From Ruminococcus flavefaciens (GTDB lineage Bacteria; Bacillota; Clostridia; Oscillospirales; Ruminococcaceae), in the NCBI GenBank assembly GCA_023662725.1, contig JAMPIL010000001.1, positions 825,618 through 889,617 of the forward strand: a DNA stretch of 64,000 nt, in the 5' to 3' direction. Shown in pieces: positions 44,486 to 53,544 of this stretch (its first letter is position 1; each line of letters starts with the position of its first letter). The position numbers were made by a program, and so were the translations under genes. A model generated the notes under the pieces. It did not search any database and was not told the origin of the DNA. It saw only the letters and a program-made list of their open reading frames with translations.

Positions 44486-45958
44486 ATGCGTAAAAGCTGT
44501 ATCTTAATGCACATTTCGAGTTTGCCGTCTGAATACGGAATCGGTAAAATGGGAAAAAGTGCGTTTGAATTTGTTGATTTTCTGAAAAAAGCCGAGGTGA
44601 AATGCTGGCAGATACTGCCGCTTTCTCCGACAAGCTACGGAGATTCACCGTATCAGTCGTTTTCGGTAAATGCAGGAAATCCATATTTTATTGACTTTGA
44701 AATACTTGAGGGAGACGGTCTTCTCGAACGTCACGAATATGCCTCTTACACATGGGAGAGCGTTCCGGATAAGGTGGATTACAGCATAATCTACGATTAT
44801 TGTTTCGATGTTTTACGTGTGGCTTATTCACGGTTTAAACCGTCAAAATTTCCGGAATATAAAAGGTTCTGCGATAAGAATAAATCGTGGCTTGAGGAGT
44901 ATGCTCTTTTCATGGCTTTAAAATTCAAGAATGACGGTAAGGCATGGTACGAATGGGATTCCGATCTTGCTATGCACAAGCCGAAAGCCGTTGCTGAAGC
45001 TAAAAAAGAACTGAAAAAAGAAATCGGATTCAATAAATTCATCCAGTTTGAATTCAGCCGTCAGTGGAACGAATTGAAAAAATACGCCAATGACAGCGGG
45101 ATTGAGGTAATAGGCGATATCCCGATATACTGCGCTCTCGACAGCGTTGAAGCATGGGCGGATCCGAAGCTTTTCTGGTTCGATAAAAAACGCAGACCAG
45201 TTTGCGTCGCCGGATGTCCTCCGGATGATTTTTCTCCCACAGGACAGCTCTGGGGCAATCCTCTCTATGATTGGAGCTATCATAAGAAAACGGAATATAA
45301 ATGGTGGATAAACCGCATAAAAACGGCTTCCGAACTTTATGATATCGTCCGTATAGACCATTTCCGAGGATTTGAAAGCTATTATACCATTCCTTTCGGA
45401 AATGAGGACGCTACGGTCGGAGAGTGGAAAAAAGGCCCGAATTACGAACTTTTCCGACTTGCTGAGGAGAAATTAGGCAAGCTGAATATAATTGCCGAGG
45501 ATCTTGGATTCATTATGCCGGAGGTTCGTGAAATGCTTGATAAATGCGGTTATCCGGGAATGAAGGTTCTTCAGTTCGGCTTTGATAACGGCGAAAACGA
45601 GCATCTTCCGCATAACTTTGCAAACACTAACTGCTACGCTTATACGGGAACGCATGATAACGAAACTCTTAACGGCTGGATGGAGACGCTTTCGCCTAAG
45701 TCGCTTAAATTTGCAAAAAAATATCTCAATGTCAAGAAGAAAAAAGATATTCCAATGGCTGTTGTCCGTGCAGCATGGTCGAGCGTTGCATCTGTTGCAA
45801 CGGCTCAAATTCAGGATTTTCTTGATAGTCCTGCTGACGGACGAATGAATACGCCTTCAGTTCTTGGCGGAAACTGGCAGTTCAGAACGCAAAAAAGCGA
45901 TTTTACACCTGAACTGGCAAAGAAAATAAGAAGACTTAACAGACTTTACAATAGATAA
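44486..45958 (+). CDS. malQ: 4-alpha-glucanotransferase
   Basis: 490 aa, GH77 amylomaltase. Transfers alpha-1,4-glucan chains; makes glucans suitable for phosphorylase. MHISSLPSEYGIGKMG, WQILPLSPTSYGDSPYQS, nucleophile-region DIVRIDHFRGFESYY, acid in IAEDLGFI and GTHDNETLNG are all present. ATG at 44486 was chosen (TAGGTG upstream). Followed after 12 bases by glgP, so both are one operon for glycogen/maltodextrin use. Confidence 0.96.
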   Translation: MRKSCILMHISSLPSEYGIGKMGKSAFEFVDFLKKAEVKCWQILPLSPTSYGDSPYQSFSVNAGNPYFIDFEILEGDGLLERHEYASYTWESVPDKVDYSIIYDYCFDVLRVAYSRFKPSKFPEYKRFCDKNKSWLEEYALFMALKFKNDGKAWYEWDSDLAMHKPKAVAEAKKELKKEIGFNKFIQFEFSRQWNELKKYANDSGIEVIGDIPIYCALDSVEAWADPKLFWFDKKRRPVCVAGCPPDDFSPTGQLWGNPLYDWSYHKKTEYKWWINRIKTASELYDIVRIDHFRGFESYYTIPFGNEDATVGEWKKGPNYELFRLAEEKLGKLNIIAEDLGFIMPEVREMLDKCGYPGMKVLQFGFDNGENEHLPHNFANTNCYAYTGTHDNETLNGWMETLSPKSLKFAKKYLNVKKKKDIPMAVVRAAWSSVASVATAQIQDFLDSPADGRMNTPSVLGGNWQFRTQKSDFTPELAKKIRRLNRLYNR

Positions 45959-45970
45959 TCGGAGGAGAAT

Positions 45971-48316
45971 ATGGATAAAAATATTTTTATTGAGAAATTC
46001 ACATCGAAACTGCCGAATGATTTAAAATCCGCTTCACCGCAGCAGATCCACAATGCTCTCGGTGATACTGTAATGGAGCTTTATTCCGATAAATGGAACG
46101 CAAGCCGTGAGGAACATCTTTCAAAAAGACGTGCCGCTTACCTTTCTATGGAGTTCCTCGTTGGACGAGCTGTTTACAATAATCTGCTCTGTCTTGGCAT
46201 TTATAATGAGGTGGACGAAGCGTTTAAGGAGCTTGGAATCTCTCTTGCCGATCTTGAAGTTATTGAGGATGCGGCTCTCGGAAACGGCGGTCTTGGGCGA
46301 CTTGCCGCTTGCTTCCTTGACAGCGCTGCTTCGCTGAATCTTCCGCTTGACGGTTATGGAATCCGTTATAAATACGGTCTTTTCAAGCAATCTATCGAAA
46401 ATGGATTCCAGAAAGAGGATATTGACGACTGGACAAAGTACGGCGATTGCTGGTCGAAACGCTGTGACGAGGACACTGTTATCATCGAATATAACGGACA
46501 AACTGTTAAGGCTGTTCCTTACGATATGCCTGTTTTTGGCTGTAAAACGGAAAATGTCGGAACTCTTCGTCTCTGGCAGTCTGAACCTGTTAAGGAGTTT
46601 GACTTTGAAATTTTCAACAATCAGAACTACCTTGAGGCTTCAAAAGAAAAGATTTATGCCGATGATATTTCAAGAGTCCTTTATCCTAACGATGATACAG
46701 ATGAGGGAAAGAAACTCCGTCTTAAACAGCAGTATTTCTTCAGCTGTGCGTCGCTCACGGATATTATCAAAAAGCACAAGGCTCGTTTCGGAACAGTTGA
46801 AAATCTCGCTGACTATATTTCTGTTCAGCTTAACGACACTCATCCTGTAATTTCTATTCCGGAGCTTATCAGACAGCTTGTTGACAACGAGGGCTATACG
46901 TTTGAAAAAGCTCTTGAAATAGCAAAAAAGGTCTTTAACTATACAAATCATACTATCATGCAGGAGGCTCTTGAAAAATGGAGCTGCCATCTTGTGGAAG
47001 AACTTCTTCCAAGAGTTTACGAAATAATCATTCAGATAAATGAAGCTCTTATTGCTGAACTGTACTCAAAGGGAGTACAGAAATCGACAATAAATAAGCT
47101 AAAGATCATTAAGGGAGATCTTGTTCATATGGCTGATATGGCTTGCTATGCTTCAAGTCATGTTAACGGTGTTGCGGAGATTCATACTCAGATACTAAAA
47201 GATAGCGTTCTGGCGGATTGGTACAAGCTCTATCCGGAGCGTTTCCGCAATGAGACAAACGGAATAACTCAGCGCCGCTGGCTTGCTCTCTGCAATATGG
47301 AGCTTTCTTCTCTCATTAGCGAACTTCTTGGAACCGATAAGTGGATCGTTGATCTCGATATGCTCAAAGAGCTTGAAAAATATGCCGATGATGACGAGAT
47401 TCTCCGCAGATTTATTGCGATAAAGCAGAATAAAAAGTCTCAGCTTGCCGGATTCATCAAGGCGCACGACGGTGTTGAAATATCTGAAAATTCCGTTTTT
47501 GATATTCAGATAAAGCGTCTCCACGAGTATAAGCGACAGCTTCTTAACGCTTTTTCTATCCTTTGGATCTACTACGGAATCAAGGACGGTTCGATTAAAA
47601 ATTTTGCTCCTACTACGTTTATTTTCGGTGCAAAATCTGCTCCCGGCTACAGAAGAGCCAAGGCGATTATTAAGTTTATAAACGAAATTGGAAGAATCGT
47701 TTCATCCGATCCGGAAACGAAGGATATCCTCAAAGTCGTTTTCGTCCAGAATTACAACGTTTCCTACGCTGAAAAGCTTGTTGCGGCAGCAGACGTTTCC
47801 GAGCAGATCTCAACTGCCGGTACTGAAGCTTCCGGAACTGGTAATATGAAACTCATGCTCAACGGAGCTGTTACTCTTGGAACTTATGACGGTGCAAATA
47901 TCGAGATCGTTCAGGAGGCAGGAGAAGAGAACAATTATATTTTCGGCGCAAAGGTTGAAGAACTTGAAAAAATTGTTCCCGAATATGACAGCCGAAAGAT
48001 TTTTGCTGAAAATCCGATGATAAGGAAAGTCGTTTCAGCTCTTATCGACGGAAGCGTATCCGATGGCGGAAGCGGTGATTTCCGTGAACTTTACACGGCT
48101 CTGCTCGACGGTGCAAGCTGGCATTCTCCCGACCATTACTACCTCCTCGGTGACATTGAGAGCTATGTTGAGGCGAAGATTCGCTGTGTGAACGATTACA
48201 GCTCCGACCGCCTTGCATTTGCGAAAAAGCAGTGGCTCAATATGTGTAATGCCGGAAAATTCAGCTCTGACCGCACTATTGCCGATTATGCTGAGAATAT
48301 CTGGAATATTAAATAA
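45971..48316 (+). CDS. glgP: Glycogen/maltodextrin phosphorylase
   Basis: 781 aa, GT35. Cleaves alpha-1,4-glucan with phosphate to glucose 1-phosphate. EDAALGNGGLGRLAACFLDS, KRLHEYKRQLLN, and the PLP-lysine region GTEASGTGNMKLMLNGA are present. Length slightly short of E. coli MalP, as in many Clostridia. Downstream of malQ in one operon; ends with a strong terminator. Confidence 0.97.
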   Translation: MDKNIFIEKFTSKLPNDLKSASPQQIHNALGDTVMELYSDKWNASREEHLSKRRAAYLSMEFLVGRAVYNNLLCLGIYNEVDEAFKELGISLADLEVIEDAALGNGGLGRLAACFLDSAASLNLPLDGYGIRYKYGLFKQSIENGFQKEDIDDWTKYGDCWSKRCDEDTVIIEYNGQTVKAVPYDMPVFGCKTENVGTLRLWQSEPVKEFDFEIFNNQNYLEASKEKIYADDISRVLYPNDDTDEGKKLRLKQQYFFSCASLTDIIKKHKARFGTVENLADYISVQLNDTHPVISIPELIRQLVDNEGYTFEKALEIAKKVFNYTNHTIMQEALEKWSCHLVEELLPRVYEIIIQINEALIAELYSKGVQKSTINKLKIIKGDLVHMADMACYASSHVNGVAEIHTQILKDSVLADWYKLYPERFRNETNGITQRRWLALCNMELSSLISELLGTDKWIVDLDMLKELEKYADDDEILRRFIAIKQNKKSQLAGFIKAHDGVEISENSVFDIQIKRLHEYKRQLLNAFSILWIYYGIKDGSIKNFAPTTFIFGAKSAPGYRRAKAIIKFINEIGRIVSSDPETKDILKVVFVQNYNVSYAEKLVAAADVSEQISTAGTEASGTGNMKLMLNGAVTLGTYDGANIEIVQEAGEENNYIFGAKVEELEKIVPEYDSRKIFAENPMIRKVVSALIDGSVSDGGSGDFRELYTALLDGASWHSPDHYYLLGDIESYVEAKIRCVNDYSSDRLAFAKKQWLNMCNAGKFSSDRTIADYAENIWNIK

Positions 48317-48320
48317 AGGT

Positions 48321-48356
48321 AAAAAAATGGACTGCATCAAGCAGTCCATTTTTTAT
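48321..48356. terminator. Strong terminator after malQ-glgP
   Basis: AAAAAATGGACTGC / GCAGTCCATTTTTT perfect stem around ATCAA; A-run and T-run on either side allow both directions, for glgP and for the opposing gene at 48367. Confidence 0.9.
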
Positions 48357-48366
48357 TTCAGGGGAA

Positions 48367-50247
48367 TTATATAAACGATTGATTGTCGTTATCCAATTTC
48401 ATGTATTCATCAGAATCAAGGTCGAAGTCATCCCAATCGTAATCATAATATTCATCATCGTAGTCATAGTCGTAATCGTCCCATTCGTAACCGCCGTAAA
48501 GGAAGTTGTCATCCGGATCATATCCGCCGAAATCCCAGTCTGTGTCATCGTAAATTTCATCTGCGGTTTCTTTAGCCGCTTCTGCGGAAATATCCTTATC
48601 AAATCCAAGCTTTTCAAGCAGCACGCAAATGAATGCTTCCATTTCATCTTTGCTTACATACTGAGTAAAATCAGGCTCTTCATCGTCATAAATGTCAATC
48701 ATGAATGAGCTTTCCTTGTCAGGGACTTCGAAATCTGAACCCTCGGACGCTGAATATGTGAGCGAAACCGTACCGTAATCCTCTTCGTCAATATTTATAT
48801 CGTAAGAAATAGTCTGCGAGGAACTGTCAGCTGTAAAACTGAGGTCAATAGGATCGGTATCAGGAATTTTTAACGTAACATCGGCATTGAAATAGAATTT
48901 ATCCTTGTTTACGATTTCGAAGTTGTCGAATTCGACCGAAACTGTTTCTTCCGTATCTTCAAGTTCGTCAGTTACGTCGTTATATCTTGTAGTAGTGTAG
49001 TTAATGTCGATACTTCCGCCGTAGACATTCTTAGAAGTTTCCTCTGCGTAAAGATTTATGCAGAAGTCCTCTTCACCACAAGATGTGAGAGAAATTTCAC
49101 CTCTTACATCATCTTTATCCTTACCGAAAGCGCATACGAATTTATTTTCGGAATCTTCTTTAAATTCAAATCCACGGATAGTTCCCTGGGCATCGATATA
49201 GGTGCTGAATGTTACGGTTTCATCATAGTCATAATCACCGGCATCGTAATCAGCTTTAATATCGTCAAGAGCTTCATTCAATTCATCTTCGTATTCGTTT
49301 TCGTCAATAAGGCCAATCTTGTTTACTGCGATATTGCGGATTATTTCGTCATCACGGATAGCTGTGAGGAAATTTTCGGATAATTTATAAGCGAGTTCTC
49401 CGTCTATTTTAACGGAAGCAATCGTATATTTTACTTCGATATCGCATATTCCGACCTCTTCGCTTTTTTCAAGTTTTACGTCCTCAATACAGGTGTTCCA
49501 AAGGTCGGTATATTTAATGATTTCCTTGTCAAGTTCATCCGGACTGAGATAAGAAGCAGGATCGCTGAGAATATCCTGATATATCTGGAAAATCTCTCTT
49601 GATTCATCGTCCATAGCGTCGCTTACAGAGAAACCGAGCCACCTTTGCGTAAGTTCAGGAATACGCATAAAATAGTCCATATTAATGCTGTCCACGAACA
49701 CATCTGCGCTTAAAAGCTGCTCATCGTTTATTAATCCTGATACGGATGTAAGCGAATTTCCGTTTTTCTTCTGAACATCAATATTAAGCTGAACATTTTC
49801 GAGATCGTTTATAAAATCATATAAAACCTGATCCGCACTGTCATTTTCTGCATCTAAAGAAAACCAGTCATTTTCAGCCCAATCCTTAGCAATGTCGGTG
49901 GGAACATATTTCAGCGACATTGAAGTATTAGTGCCGTTTCCGTAATTATCGAGCATTTTTTCGTACTTTTCACGAATACCCTTTGCAAATGTTTCAGCGT
50001 TTTCCGTATTGACCCATGCGTAGTAATTTTCCGGTTTCATAGTGCGGAGTTTTACCTGATTTTTGATAAGCGGAGAAAGGTTATACGCTGCAATTCCGCC
50101 TCCGACGAGTACAGCAGCAGAAATTCCGCTTATGATAGCAACCTTTTTTCCCTTTTTCTTCTTCAGGATAGGCTCGACTCCGGTAACGGAATTTTCAAAT
50201 TCCGGAGAAGTTGTTGGGTCAGTAAGGTCTTTTTTCTTTTTGAACAT
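48367..50247 (-). CDS. Unknown single-pass extracytoplasmic protein with Asp/Tyr-rich tail
   Basis: 626 aa. Short cytoplasmic Lys-rich N-terminus (~1-38, with KKKKGKKVA), one membrane helix (~41-60, ISGISAAVLVGGGIAAYNL), then a ~520-residue external region rich in beta strands and Asp/Glu, and a C-terminal tail of repeated Asp/Tyr (DDYDYDYDDEYYDYDWDDF). No domain recognised; the tail could bind Ca2+ or other cations. Start at 50247 follows AAAGGAGGT; seven extra codons upstream overlap this site. Monocistronic. Confidence 0.7.
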   Translation of the reverse strand: MFKKKKDLTDPTTSPEFENSVTGVEPILKKKKGKKVAIISGISAAVLVGGGIAAYNLSPLIKNQVKLRTMKPENYYAWVNTENAETFAKGIREKYEKMLDNYGNGTNTSMSLKYVPTDIAKDWAENDWFSLDAENDSADQVLYDFINDLENVQLNIDVQKKNGNSLTSVSGLINDEQLLSADVFVDSINMDYFMRIPELTQRWLGFSVSDAMDDESREIFQIYQDILSDPASYLSPDELDKEIIKYTDLWNTCIEDVKLEKSEEVGICDIEVKYTIASVKIDGELAYKLSENFLTAIRDDEIIRNIAVNKIGLIDENEYEDELNEALDDIKADYDAGDYDYDETVTFSTYIDAQGTIRGFEFKEDSENKFVCAFGKDKDDVRGEISLTSCGEEDFCINLYAEETSKNVYGGSIDINYTTTRYNDVTDELEDTEETVSVEFDNFEIVNKDKFYFNADVTLKIPDTDPIDLSFTADSSSQTISYDINIDEEDYGTVSLTYSASEGSDFEVPDKESSFMIDIYDDEEPDFTQYVSKDEMEAFICVLLEKLGFDKDISAEAAKETADEIYDDTDWDFGGYDPDDNFLYGGYEWDDYDYDYDDEYYDYDWDDFDLDSDEYMKLDNDNQSFI

Positions 50248-50336
50248 AAAATTACCTCCTTTGTTCAAAACACATTTTATTAATGTATAAAAATTAGAAT
50301 TATGCCATGGAAATCCCTATATACTTCCACATTTTA

Positions 50337-50365
50337 ATAATATCATGAAAAAATCTCCATGTCAA
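50337..50365 (-). promoter_or_regulatory. Promoter of the Asp/Tyr-tail protein
   Basis: Minus strand TTGACA (50365-50360), 17-bp spacer, TATTAT (50342-50337), 90 bases before ATG. Confidence 0.7.
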
Positions 50366-50401
50366 CAAAATTTTTATATTTTAATAATTTTGTATTCAAA
50401 A

Positions 50402-50438
50402 TGAAATAAAAGCTGCCGTATAATTGTACAGCAGCTTG
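50402..50438 (-). terminator. Terminator of the membrane-anchored GH9 gene
   Basis: AAGCTGC (50410-50416) pairs with GCAGCTT (50431-50437), extended by inner GTA/TAC; minus-strand TTTTATTT follows. Lies 9 bases after the stop. Confidence 0.75.
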
Positions 50439-50445
50439 AATGTTA

Positions 50446-53172
50446 TTATTTTTTCTTGAGCTTTATCATTTTATAAACGAAAAGTTCGATCGAAATAAGT
50501 CCGACTACAACTGCTCCTGCGATAAGAGCTATCATGCCAAGATTTCCCTTATCGTCGGAATCATTTGAGTCTTTATCCTTTTTGCTTCCGCTTTCGGAAT
50601 CTTCATCATCGGCTTTGGTAGTTTTGGACGGCTTTTTATCCTTTTCTTCGTCATTTGATTTTGTCGGACGTTCCTTGTCAGTGGAATCATTTGACACTCC
50701 GGCAGAATCGCCTGTGCTTCCTGCGATGATACCTCCGTTTTCCTGAGCGGAAAATCCTGCGAGCCATGCAAGCGAAGCGTTCCAGTTGATAGTGCACTCA
50801 TTTACTGACCATGCTTCAATATGATCCATATAGCATTTCTGAGGAGCAATTTCACCCTTATTCCAGCCTGAACCCTTTACCCACGGATCCTGCATTCCCG
50901 AGTTGGGACCGCCTGATAATACTCCGCACGGAGCCTTCGGGAAGGCGCTGTCTACCTGATTAGCCCAGTAGCGGTGGTGAGGATTTTCAATAGCGTTTTC
51001 GCCGTAGCCTGTAACGTATGAATAGTTCATGGCGTTTCTGCCGAGAATATAGTCGAGACCTCCGATAACGCCGTTCATATATTCATCATTTTGGGTGAGC
51101 ATATATGCGTAAGCCATTACGATAGAGTTATCGGCAACGAACGAGTTTGAACCCCAGAGATAGCCCTTATCGTTGTCGTTGTAGCTGAGGGTACTCTGAG
51201 CATACGGAAGTCCGTAACCCTGCGATTCTTCGAGACCGATATAGTAGTCAGCGGCAGAACAGATATTTTCGATTACCTTGTTGTGATCCGAGGAAGAGAG
51301 CGAATCTTCGTTGAGTGAAAGACTAAATGTTCCGAGAGCAGCAGTATTTCCCCAATCAAAGCTTCCCACGGAATCAACGCTTTCTCCGCCGTTGAGCGAG
51401 GACGGAAGTTCGAGGAAGAACTTTGAATCCTCCATATCGCTGTAATATTTGCCGTCGCCTGTTGTGAGGTAGAGCTCACAGGCTGCCCAGTAGAATTCAT
51501 CGTCAACGCTATCATCGCCGTAAGCTCCGCCTCCGACAGAGCTGTCGAGAGGAGCGAATTCCTTTGGATTCTTCAAAGCTGCTTCGTATGCGTTTTCTGC
51601 TGCTTCAAGACATTCGTCAGCGAAATCTTTATCGTAATCCTTCCAAAGACGTGTTGCCTGAGCTGCGCAGGCTGCAAGGTTGAGAGTTGCGGCTGTTGTA
51701 GGCGGCTTGACGATTCTCTTCATTTCGTCGTCTGCCGGAGCAATTCCAAGACCGGTCCATTTTTCATCGTGAGCCTTATGATAAGCCATACCCTTATATT
51801 TGCCGTCCTGAACGATCATTTTAAGCATCCATTCCATTTCCCAGCGAGCCTCATCAAGAAGATCGGGATTGCCGTTGGAGCTTTCGGGAAGATACATTGT
51901 GCCGTCCGTATAAACGTCATCGTAACCGTATTTAAGAGCAGTTTCATACTGGTTCTGCATCATCCAGAGGGAGAATCCGCCATTTACAACGTATTTTCCG
52001 TGATCTCCGGCATCATACCAGCCTCCGGTAACGTCGATAGAATTGCCTGTGCTTCCGTTTTCCCAGTCAGACATAATTTCGGCATTGTCAGTCGTGTGCC
52101 CGGCAGCTCTTGAAAGAGCCTGTTTATCACCGGAAGTTATGTAGTCGCTTTCAATTGCGATACCGCTTCGATTCTGGTAGAAATAGTTCAGAGCGTCATA
52201 AAGCAGGCTTGAATAGATCTCAGAACCGCCGATAGTAAACCGGCAGCTTATGCTTCCGTCCTCGGTTTCGATATAGTAAGTTCCGGCTTCATCGAAACCA
52301 GAAAAATCAATGGTGTGAACATCGTCGTCGGAATCTTTATCGTAGCCGAAAGGAGAGGTAGTTCCGGAATAGACTGATTTGCCGGAATCGTCTTTCAGCT
52401 CAAATCCGATACCTTTTTTACTGTCGCTTAAAACGGTAGCACGTTTTGAACGTCCTTTAAAGTAGCTGACCTGATTCACCATAACTCCCGAACGAGTTTG
52501 TTCCTCGGATGCTATATAGTCGTTTTCATCTCCGGAAAGGTCGATAAGCGACATATTATCGAATGAAATAACAGTTCCGGCAGGGAAACAGTCGCCGTTT
52601 GTATACTGACCGTCGCCGCCGAGGTGGAACGCCCATTCTGCGACATCGAGCGACTGACTTGCCGTAAATGTGAGCTTAACTTTTTTGGTTTCGTTTGCGT
52701 TTATCTGGATAGGATCCCATGTTGAACCGAGATCGGGACCGTTATCTGCCATCATGTTGTGCCATATCTCAACATCGCCGTCAAGGTTTCCGATCTTCGT
52801 ATAATATTTTCCGCTGTTTGTAGCAGTTATTTCGTACGACACCTCATACTGGTGTCCCGAAACGATTTTAAGTCCTCTGTGACGGAACTGGCAGTCCCAT
52901 CTGTCCTCGCCTCCACGAGAAGCGCCTCCCGGATTTTTTATTGTAACGTTATAAGTTCCGCCGCTTAATTCAAATTCCATTTCTGCCGGAGCGGATTCAA
53001 CTATATGCCATGGAAGTCCAACTCCTTCATCGAAATCAGTCTGACCGAGCTGCTGACCGGCATTAGCCGTTATCGGAGCAAGCTGAACGCAAGCCGGAAC
53101 AACTGAACCGGCAGCGATCACTGCCGCCGCAGCCGCTGAAAGAGTTTTGTTTCTGAACTGCCTGAATCTCAT
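50446..53172 (-). CDS. GH9 cellulase with CBM4-like and Ig domains and a C-terminal membrane anchor
   Basis: 908 aa. Signal peptide (~1-35); CBM4/9-like beta-sandwich (~38-205: FELSGGTYNVTIKNPGG, WAFHLGGDGQY); Ig-like CelD_N domain (~215-310, SGVMVNQVSYFKGRSKRA); GH9 catalytic domain (~320-815) with GGWYDAGDHGKY (~385), YVTGYGENAIENPHHRYW and acid-bearing AWSVNECTINWNASLAW. Then a Ser/Asp/Lys-rich linker (~820-868) and a final membrane helix (~872-895) followed by KMIKLKKK. No dockerin, so it should stay on the cell surface by its C-terminus. The CBM4-Ig-GH9 layout is known for cellobiohydrolases/endoglucanases. Start at 53172 follows AGGAGGTAA. Confidence 0.93.
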   Translation of the reverse strand: MRFRQFRNKTLSAAAAAVIAAGSVVPACVQLAPITANAGQQLGQTDFDEGVGLPWHIVESAPAEMEFELSGGTYNVTIKNPGGASRGGEDRWDCQFRHRGLKIVSGHQYEVSYEITATNSGKYYTKIGNLDGDVEIWHNMMADNGPDLGSTWDPIQINANETKKVKLTFTASQSLDVAEWAFHLGGDGQYTNGDCFPAGTVISFDNMSLIDLSGDENDYIASEEQTRSGVMVNQVSYFKGRSKRATVLSDSKKGIGFELKDDSGKSVYSGTTSPFGYDKDSDDDVHTIDFSGFDEAGTYYIETEDGSISCRFTIGGSEIYSSLLYDALNYFYQNRSGIAIESDYITSGDKQALSRAAGHTTDNAEIMSDWENGSTGNSIDVTGGWYDAGDHGKYVVNGGFSLWMMQNQYETALKYGYDDVYTDGTMYLPESSNGNPDLLDEARWEMEWMLKMIVQDGKYKGMAYHKAHDEKWTGLGIAPADDEMKRIVKPPTTAATLNLAACAAQATRLWKDYDKDFADECLEAAENAYEAALKNPKEFAPLDSSVGGGAYGDDSVDDEFYWAACELYLTTGDGKYYSDMEDSKFFLELPSSLNGGESVDSVGSFDWGNTAALGTFSLSLNEDSLSSSDHNKVIENICSAADYYIGLEESQGYGLPYAQSTLSYNDNDKGYLWGSNSFVADNSIVMAYAYMLTQNDEYMNGVIGGLDYILGRNAMNYSYVTGYGENAIENPHHRYWANQVDSAFPKAPCGVLSGGPNSGMQDPWVKGSGWNKGEIAPQKCYMDHIEAWSVNECTINWNASLAWLAGFSAQENGGIIAGSTGDSAGVSNDSTDKERPTKSNDEEKDKKPSKTTKADDEDSESGSKKDKDSNDSDDKGNLGMIALIAGAVVVGLISIELFVYKMIKLKKK

Positions 53173-53544
53173 CGTAATTACCTCCTGAAAATACATTATA
53201 CTATGATATACTTTAATACTTTTTTGATTTTTTGTAAAGGGAAAAAAGCAATTAAGTTCTTCAAAACTACTTTTTTACTGATATTCGTTAACATAAACAA
53301 GCTGTTTTTCGGTATTTTTATATATCCCAATAACTTTTTACGACATTCTATAATATAATTGTCGGCAGAATATAGGCATAAATACGTTCTTCCAGAAGCT
53401 CTATGAAAAAAGTTATGTCTAAGGTCTTTTCAAAGCTTGACAAATATGGTATAATGTATCTGTAAATAATTTTGGGCAGTGTGTCATTTTTTATTAAACT
53501 GCCTTTACGTTTCGATAATTTTTTAACATGATGGTGATTTATTT
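53173..53544. other. Divergent intergenic region between GH9 and pcrA
   Basis: Leftward -10 TATAAT at 53200-53195 for the GH9 gene, without a convincing -35. Rightward TATAAT at 53450-53455 for pcrA, also with a weak -35 (TTTTCA around 53427); a TTGACA at 53437-53442 is too close to pair with it. No repeat or small gene seen. Confidence 0.5.
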
